The notes beneath the pieces were generated by a model, which was not told the origin of the DNA, did not search any database, and saw only the letters and a list, made by a program, of their open reading frames with translations. Shown here piece by piece: positions 57,069-64,000 of a stretch of 64,000 nucleotides of DNA. A program made the translations under genes and the position numbers. Each line of letters opens with the position of its first letter. The first letter of the stretch is position 1. The stretch is from Cheilinus undulatus (taxonomy: Eukaryota > Chordata > Actinopteri > Labriformes > Labridae): the NCBI RefSeq assembly GCF_018320785.1, contig NC_054866.1, positions 14,927,885-14,991,884 of the forward strand, read 5' to 3'.

Positions 57069-57569
57069 CTTACAGAGAGGACCAAGATTGCGTGCTAAGT
57101 AAAAATGAAAAGGATATACCGATTAATGTTTATGTTAATCAACTTTTACGCACATTTTACGCACACTTTACGCACAAGAATAACTTCCAATGGTGGAAGT
57201 CCGTCAAAGCTATAAAGGAGAGTGTTTTAAACTGTGAACATCTTTTTTCAACACTACATATTAAAAATGTTGCACTTACCTATAAGCAAAAAAAGCATGT
57301 AATTGATGACTGAATAAGTTTTGGGCAAGTGTTCGGGATAAATGGCAATCAGCGCATGTAGTTTACGATAGATTTACATATTTAAAATATTTGAAGTAGT
57401 CACCCATGTATTTAAATTAATGATTTTATAATTTAATTAAAAAATCCCTACAACATATTTATTTTAAAGATTTGCAGTTATGCATAATTATTATTATTTT
57501 GCTTTTATACGTTTAAGTGATATCCCGTTTAAAAAGCTACACAAAGTTTGAGTGTAATTAAAAACTCAC
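57069..57569 (-). other. Predicted kcne4 5' intron
   Basis: On the minus strand a donor CTTTG|GTGAGT (exon end 57570, intron from 57569) pairs with a pyrimidine-rich acceptor CCTCTCTGTAAG (AG at 57070-57069), 13 bases before the ATG. The 501-bp intron is AT-rich. An alternative acceptor exists (TTTGCTTATAG near 57285). Inference from splice consensus only. Confidence 0.45.
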
Positions 57570-57640
57570 CAAAGTGAAGAGTTGAGTCTCATGTGCGCTC
57601 TCCCGGCTTGTGTCTTCGTGCTGCCTTCGTGGAGTTTGTC
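57570..57640 (-). other. Predicted kcne4 first exon
   Basis: Lies about 25-30 bp downstream of a TATA box and ends in a good splice donor at 57570/57569. It contains an ATG (57592-57590) that, if spliced to 57068, reads in frame through a 12-residue extension (MRLNSSLCCPEK) into the main kcne4 start. That ATG has a weak context (C at -3), so the exon may be mostly untranslated. The 5' limit is estimated. Confidence 0.45.
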
Positions 57641-57662
57641 TGCCCCTCAGAGGAAGAAGTTC

Positions 57663-57702
57663 TTTATATAGACCCCTGAGTGTCATCATACGTCACGTGA
57701 GA
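57663..57702 (-). promoter_or_regulatory. Candidate kcne4 promoter: TATA box, CRE-like and E-box
   Basis: Minus strand: TATATAA at 57670-57664; 20-30 bp upstream, a palindromic E-box TCACGTGA (57693-57700) overlaps a CRE-like TGACGTA (57696-57690). The spacing to the predicted exon is right for a TATA promoter. The E-box/CRE pairing could bring bHLH-ZIP or CREB/ATF control; untested. Confidence 0.5.
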
Positions 57703-59420
57703 TTCTAAGATGCGTGCCATGGAAGCCCTGAAGGGATGTTGAATAAAAATTAAGAGCCCTGAAATTACTATCTTTTAACATTATTCACGCCTCTTTGGAA
57801 TTTCAATATAATTATATTATATAAAGGCCAAAAGTGTATTAAAATGACTCACCCAGTTCATAATCTCCTGATTCCAACAGAAAGAGACCCAGAGGGGCTG
57901 TGATGGAAAAGTACATGCAACTTGAACCTTGTGCCGCTTTAAGAAAAAACTTCCTAAATAGTTTCATCACAGAATGGTCCAAAGAAAACATGTCTGAAAT
58001 TTGAAAACTTTAGATAAATTCCTACAGTTTTGTTATTTTTGTCCCATCACTTACTCTATACTTTTTTCAGCCCAATAGGACCATATCAGTGTACAAAAAC
58101 ATAAGAAGTAATAGTTTAGCATTAATTTAAATCATAATTGAATCAAATTATGCTTTACATCTCTTTTATACACATTAAATTAAACAAAAACAAAAAACCC
58201 CTGAAATGTCCTTTCTTACAAACAGGTTATAAGAATATTTTACAGTTATTATCTTAGTCTGACACGAATCAGTGATAACCAACAACACTGATTTTCATGC
58301 ACCATATTCTTTCTGTCCAACATTGGATTTAAGTGAAGTCCTTTTTTCTGCCTTTTCTAAAGAATGCACGATATTATTGGCATGATATTAGTATTGAGAA
58401 TATTTACAATTTAAATTTTGGCTATAAAAATCAGCCTTTATCAGCTCTAAGAATTTGGCATATGAACAAATAAGTTAGTGGAGTTTTAGGATCAGACTTA
58501 CATCAGCTGATATCTTATATCTTTTTCTGTATTTATGATCAAAGTGTGTTTTAAGGACTTAAATTAGTTCATTTTTTCAACCTTGAACTTTAAATTGTGT
58601 GGTTTAAGGACTGTAAGGCCTAAAGTTTTAGGTCTGAACTACATTAAATATCTGTAACTATTGGTGTTGGTGAAAGTTATTTTGGTAATACCCGCATCTT
58701 GGATGTTGGCAAAAATTCAAAATTATTAGAGTTTTTGATAATGTTTAAATGACTAAGTATTGAACATGCAATAAAAAAATTCTATGCATACATTTGCTGT
58801 ACATAATTAGGGGTGTAACTGAGGGTGGTTTTACATGAAGGACCTGGGCCCAGATCTCAGTAACCTAACCCAAAAGTCCAGTTCATTTGATCAGTGTGAC
58901 CACAAGCTTACCATACTTGGGTATACTGTGCCTGAGTTTGTTTGAAGAGGTGACCTTTGCTAGTTATAGAGGCAATGCTAAACCTCTGGTCTTTTCAAAA
59001 TCCATCAAATCCACACAACACAGGCCCCTTAATCATGAGTAGTAGATGTGAAAGTAGAAAGAGGGTTGTTGTTATCTCAGAATTACTTAAAACCTTTATA
59101 GTAGCAGGATGGACTCCAGAGTTATGATGCCATGGTTGCTACTTCTTATTTCTTCGTGGTGGATTTGTAAAACATTTACATGTAATCAGCCATCTACTGA
59201 ATTGGATTGTGTACATACACGAGGGTGCTCAGGTACAGAGTAATACTTGTGTGAAAACAGACCAGCATTGGAGAAGGTCGTTTGGGCATGGTGCAAAACA
59301 ACTGTGCTAATGTGAGAATGCTGCTGGTTTCTTGATTGTTTGAAAGTTATACTGCCTTGGAAGTTTGATGTCAGAGCTGGAAGTGACATCACACCCAAGC
59401 TGACCATGTTCCACTTATTA
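57703..59420. other. Upstream intergenic DNA of kcne4
   Basis: AT-rich non-coding sequence. 58875-58900 has a CCAGTTCATTTGATCAGTGT phrase related to the repeat at 30940. No gene recognised. Confidence 0.4.
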
Positions 59421-59628
59421 TTGGGACTTTTCCACTATGACGTTTGGCCGCGCCGAGCCAAACCAAGTCGTGCTGGTTTGTTTTCCCATCCCCAGCTTGG
59501 CTGTGCCAGGTTGTGCCTTCAAACAGGTGGCTCAGTTGTGATGGAAAGCAAATCCCCATGCCACCCTGGGCTGCCATGTCAAGTCAAACCAAGTCAAGCG
59601 AAGCCACCCCTTGTACTGGAAAAGCCCC
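59421..59628. mobile_element. Candidate 208-bp MITE
   Basis: The ends GGGACTTTTCCACTA and GTACTGGAAAAGCCCC are near-inverse copies. The GC-rich interior repeats AAACCAAGTC and CAAGCGAAGCC-like units. No clear target duplication. The AGTCAGAAATTCTGACTT palindrome just to the right (59671-59688) may belong to the same or another repeat. Confidence 0.45.
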
Positions 59629-60514
59629 ATATGAGTTGATAACTTGGGTACTGAAGTAGCTCAGATTTTCCAAGTCAGAAATTCTGACTTCAGGGGACAT
59701 TCGGGGTGATGTATCCTACTGGAATCATGAAATTTCCAAGTTCTGAGATCAACTGGAGCCCACCATTAGGCAGAGATGGCATTTCCAGTTTGTTGACTGA
59801 TTTTTTGGCTTCAAAATAATTCAACAGTAAAAGCTTTAAAGTGTGCACACTGAGCTTAACAGAAACCAGAGCTAGGAAGACTGCAGTACAATTGGCATAC
59901 TGATGTTTTGTTCTGTACCATTAATCTGCTTAAGATATTTGCAGGGATTTTTGGGTCATTTTAAGGGAGGCTACTATTTCTGTTAAGAATGAGATCTCTG
60001 AATGATTGATTTAATTTACCAGTCTGACTGAACTCCACCCTTTCCTACAAGTAAAAGCCATAGCATGTCAACTCTGAGAAATGACACCCTGATACTGTAA
60101 TAAACGGTGAGCTCTAATGACTGAATTGAATTAAGTTCCACTTAATGACTTTTATTAAATTACTGAAGGCTGATTTCATTCATTTCCTTCATTATAGCTA
60201 TACGGACATAAATAAATGTCATCATCTGTCTGTCTTTTGGTCACATAAGTATGCAGTTCCCATCCAATAAATAATTATTTTAATTAGATTAATTAAGGAG
60301 GACATTGTTGGTTTAATGGATGATGGAATTGCATCTCAACTTTTTGCAGACGATATTTTTCCATTAACCCAAAACTGCCCCCCCGCAGCTCACACTGGGG
60401 CATTTAGCAGCCATGTGTAAAGTGGTTGGGATGAGAGATGGTGCATCAAAGTGTAGACATGAACTGCTTTCTGGATTTCTCTCCCCAAGCTGGCAACAAG
60501 TTTCTTTCTAAAGT
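59629..60514. other. Non-coding DNA, nothing recognised
   Basis: No coding or named repeat feature. Confidence 0.4.
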
Positions 60515-60610
60515 GATAGAGTTTAAGTATCTCTGGGTCTTGTTTGTCAGTGTGAGATTAACAAATCACGAGCTGGACAGAAAGGCTGGTGTGTTGCGTG
60601 CAGTCATGTG
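60515..60610 (+). mobile_element. Rex3/RTE-like LINE internal fragment
   Basis: GAGTTTAAGTATCTCTGGGT then CTTGTTTGTCAGTG and GAGCTGGACAGAAAGGCTGG-like text parallels 41790-41870 (same LINE box). Short and broken. Confidence 0.5.
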
Positions 60611-61831
60611 GGCACTGGAACAGACCGCAGCGAACAAAAGAGGAAGACATGATCCAATTCTCAACAAAAAAACAGTTAAAAGTGGCTCTCCTGGTCAGCG
60701 CCGGCCAGAATGCTTCGTAAGTAGCTCAAAGCTCAAACCAGGAAAACAACTTTGAACAAATGTTCTTCCTCCCATCTAAAAAATCAAAACAGTGGTTTAC
60801 TGGATAGTAAATACACCTCATGGTGAGTAGTTTTTGTTGAAAGGACTCCTCAATTCAAAACGAGAGATAAGCAGCAGATCTGGCTATATTCCCACTGCAG
60901 AAGGAGGATGGAGTTACATTTTACAAGGGGGCGTTTGGATGATAGAACGTGCAGTTGATGACAGAGAATAAATGTGGTCCATCACAAGCAGAGAACATTA
61001 ATGAGATACAGCAACAGAATTTCAGCTTCCAGTGGCAGTTCACTCTTTCTTATCTATCAGTCTGTGAAGTAACATCCAGTGTTTTAACGGCAATGATAAA
61101 CATACCCTGGATGCACATCGGCATGAGATTGCTATTGAAAGATATTAACTTATAAAATAATTATTGGTATTGGCACTTCTTAAAATCTCTGCCTATATCT
61201 ACAGCATCTACATGAAATCAGTCGTAAATATTTACCTCTAACAGCTGTAATTATCGGTCATAGTTACGAATATGTTTTCTGAGATTTTGGTAGGATCAAC
61301 TGAACGATGTCAGCTTGTCTTTTTCTTTACCCATTCTCATTCCTTAAACCTGAAAGTGTGTTTTAAGAACTAAAGTTTTAAGTCTGAACTATAGTTATAT
61401 ATCAATGTCAGCTAAAATGAATTTGTAAATAACTGGGGTGGGTACCAGTAAAAATCAAATATCAGGCATCCCTGAGCTCTTGTCCATGTGGCTGTGTCTG
61501 GGCAGCATCAGAAATAAGGCATTCATTGTTACACATAGGTGCCATCTCGGATTTAAGACCTCTTACAAGTAGAAATCAGACGTCTTTTTATGGCCTTAAA
61601 TTTCACAAGTCCAATTCAATACTTTTTACAATTTTTACAGGAATCCTGATATCTCAGGAATTTTTGTCTTCTGTTGGAGCCATACCCTCGTTTCACAAGT
61701 CTACCTTCTAAGTCTAACTTCAGTCCAACTTATTTCTCACATTACGGCTAATAATAAAATCCACTCTTGAGAAAATGAATAGGATTTTTACTTACAGAAC
61801 CATATTTAGAATTATTATATTACATCAATAA
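60611..61831. other. Non-coding DNA, nothing recognised
   Basis: AT-rich with short ORFs; no domain or family. Confidence 0.4.
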
Positions 61832-62460
61832 CCCATCCATCCATCTTCTTCAACTTATCCAGGACTGGGCCGTGGTGGCAGCAGGCTAAACAAGTCAACC
61901 CACACATCTATATCCCCAGCAACATTTTCCAGATCTTCCTGGGGGATTCCAAGGCATTCCCAGGCCATATGAGATAATCCCTCCAGGGTGTCCTTCCAGT
62001 TGGAAGCCCCTGGAAGACTTCCATGTGGAGGTGTCCAGGAGGCATCCTAATCAGATACCCATGCCACCTTAGCTGGCTTCTTTCGACTGGAAGGAGCTGT
62101 GGCTTTTCTTCGAGCTCTAACCTGATCTCTAAGGCTGAGCCCAGCCACCCTCCTGTGGAATCTCATTTTGACCGCTTGAACTCGCAATCTTATTCTTTCT
62201 GCCATTACCTAGATCTCATGACTATAGGTGAGGGTTGGAAAAATAGATTGACCAATATATTGAGAGCTGTGCCTTCTGGGTCAGCTCCTTCTTCACCACA
62301 ATGGTCTGGAGCAGCGTCTTCTGTTGACACTGGCAACCTCACGGTCCATTCTACCCTTCTACCCTCATGTTAGTCAAGACCCTGAGATACTTGAACTCCC
62401 TCACTTGGGATGAGGACTCACTCCCCACCTGGAGGGTGGATAATCCATAGTTTTCTAGCA
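61832..62460 (-). mobile_element. Rex3/RTE-like LINE 3' end, minus strand
   Basis: Begins on the plus strand with CCCATCCATCCATCTTCTTC, the reverse complement of the ATGG-repeat tail. The element is then read backwards: GGAGGCATCCTAATCAGATA, TCTAAGGCTGAGCCCAGCCA, ATGACTATAGGTGAGGGTTG, GATACTTGAACTCCCTCACT. It is the longest copy of this family here; frames are broken. It lies directly next to the possible 3' UTR at 62510. Confidence 0.8.
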
Positions 62461-62464
62461 GACG

Positions 62465-62476
62465 CCCCCCCCCCCC
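62465..62476 (+). repeat. Poly-C run followed by poly-A
   Basis: Twelve C then seven A at 62465-62483, at the edge of the LINE copy. Confidence 0.9.
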
Positions 62477-62509
62477 AAAAAAAGAACCTCTACTCCCTTC
62501 AGACCAAGC

Positions 62510-64000
62510 ACAGTTTTTATTAACTGCTTTTAACCATTTTACAAAGACAAATTACAAATAAATAGCTGATGATTTTATGTTACAAGGCAGGCTATAGGTA
62601 CAATAAAGTGTAGCTCCAAATGCATGACAACTGCAAGTTAAAACATCATGCTCTTCCTCTGCTGATCACAGCTCCTTACATGTCTCTTTACACACTCAGT
62701 GATAAGAAAGTGTGACTGAATCACAAGAGAAGGCAACAGGTGAGTCCTCATGTTGAGGAGGCCATATTTGTGCAATTTCAAGACTTGATTTTAACACTTA
62801 TAATCATGTAAAGATTTGTGACATCAAGGCTTTAAGCTGGTAATGACAGCCCTGCTGAAGTATTTTTCAACCAGTGCACTCAAGCATGTTGAGACACTTT
62901 TATTTTTGTCCCAGCTGTAATCAACTGCACTATTTGGACAGAGCTGGTAAATATTGCACTAAGATTTATCAAACTGGACACGTTTACAGAGTCATTTTAT
63001 CTGTAATACAATGTGCTCTTCAGTGTTTGTACAGCACATAAAAATGATACTCTAACATCGTAGGAAAATATAATAGACTAAACAACAGTGTATCTTCATT
63101 TCTTTTTAGAATAACACTATTTGTTGCAATTTTTTGTCATTTTCTTTAAAAAATGTATACAAATCTGCTCTCATTTGCCCTCAAATAACAGTGCTTTTCA
63201 CTGCAAGATGTGCTGACGAGGGAAAGACGTCTAAAAACCACAGGAACCGAAGTCAGACAGCAGGCGCTAAACAAAATAAACCACTGACAGAACTGAAAAC
63301 ATGAACAAAGATAAAGAAACAAAAAGCAGACCCTCTCCTGACCTGCAGGATAGGGAGTTTAAAATCATTAAGTTAAATCAAAAAGTTAATTTGGGGACAT
63401 ACATAGCCATTTTTTCTTCATATGTGACAGATTGAAGCAACAAACCTATTCATAAACCCTGAGCTTCCACTGTGGCACCTCAGAAAGAATTCAACAGACT
63501 AACACACTATCTGTTTCATAACTCACATCTGGAAAAACCGAGTTCCCCAAGAGGTCAGTAATCACCTGGGTATAAAAACTGGGAGAAGGCATCAGTGGGT
63601 GGGGAGGTTTTCTGTTCTCTTCAAGCATTTTTCAGCTTTTCTCAAAGTAAAACTTGCAAAACATAATCTTTAACCTTAATTCTAAGAGATTTTGGCCCTC
63701 ATTTATCAATCTGGTGTGGAAACTAGCACAGAAATCATCTTATGACAGGCATGAGTCATAAATTGTGCATAGATATTTGGTTAATCCCAGGCAGTAATAA
63801 ATGCATGTCTGAAAAAAAAACATTTAAATATCACACCGCTTCATATAAATTAATCAGAGGGCCTTCACCCCACTTAACAACATAGAGGTTCTTAATACAG
63901 CAAAGAAGGGAAACTTCTCTTGTCAGGAATGAAATTGTGTTTGGCAGTCTGAAAAGTGGGAGTAAAGGGAGTCTGAAGCATCATGTCTCAGAGGAAATCA
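62510..64000 (-). other. Possible 3' UTR of a minus-strand gene entering from the right
   Basis: No ORF above about 60 codons occurs here and the texture is non-repetitive. On the minus strand an AATAAA signal lies at 62521-62516, near the left limit, with another AATAAA-type site upstream of it (in the minus sense) at about 62560. In vertebrates ACSL3 lies upstream of KCNE4 in the same orientation, so an acsl3-like 3' UTR would be expected at this side. No coding exon is present to confirm. It could equally be plain intergenic DNA. Confidence 0.25.

Overview
The window reads as a gene-poor stretch of a teleost nuclear genome. It is AT-rich and has mostly short, non-conserved ORFs. It is packed with repeats typical of ray-finned fish: several Tc1/mariner-like families, hAT-type non-autonomous elements, a tRNA-derived SINE, L2-like and Rex3/RTE-like LINE fragments and a chromodomain Ty3/Gypsy element. 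The fish assignment rests on recognising these repeats and on the one host gene; species cannot be named.

Only one host protein-coding gene is convincingly visible: a KCNE4 orthologue (single-pass potassium-channel beta subunit) on the minus strand at 56510-57055. A plausible TATA promoter, 5' exon and splice donor lie about 0.5 kb upstream (57570-57702). The right edge (62510-64000) may be the 3' UTR of another minus-strand gene; by vertebrate synteny ACSL3 would fit, but no coding sequence is present to prove it.

Layout. 1-5840: non-coding DNA, a Tc1 end fragment and a 0.54 kb element carrying what looks like a captured RecQ-like helicase exon. 5843-7576: a long-TIR Tc1-like element and a SINE with a 14-bp target duplication. 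7577-12300: non-coding with old repeats. 12300-16503: two decayed Tc1 transposons and a hAT element containing another repeat. 17720-24960: a nest in which an AGCTA-rich repeat holds a hAT element, which in turn holds a Ty3/Gypsy element (TSD TACAT) and a second hAT element (TSD CTTGTTAC). 24968-25665: a third hAT. 26-39 kb: mostly unique DNA with Tc1 fragments and several candidate conserved non-coding elements. 39.7-43.9 kb: an L2-like fragment, a Rex3-like fragment split by a 1.6 kb insertion, a Tc1 copy and a striking 32-bp-arm hairpin. 44-56 kb: non-coding with LINE tails and CTCF-like motifs. 56.5-57.7 kb: KCNE4. 57.7-64 kb: non-coding, a minus-strand Rex3-like LINE end and the possible 3' UTR.

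No novel multi-gene system, CRISPR array, operon or confident non-coding RNA gene was found. The best leads are the nested insertion history with intact target duplications, a possible spliced N-terminal extension of KCNE4, the inverted repeat at 41730-41805, and CTCF- and RFX-like sites. All mobile-element coding sequences seen are broken.
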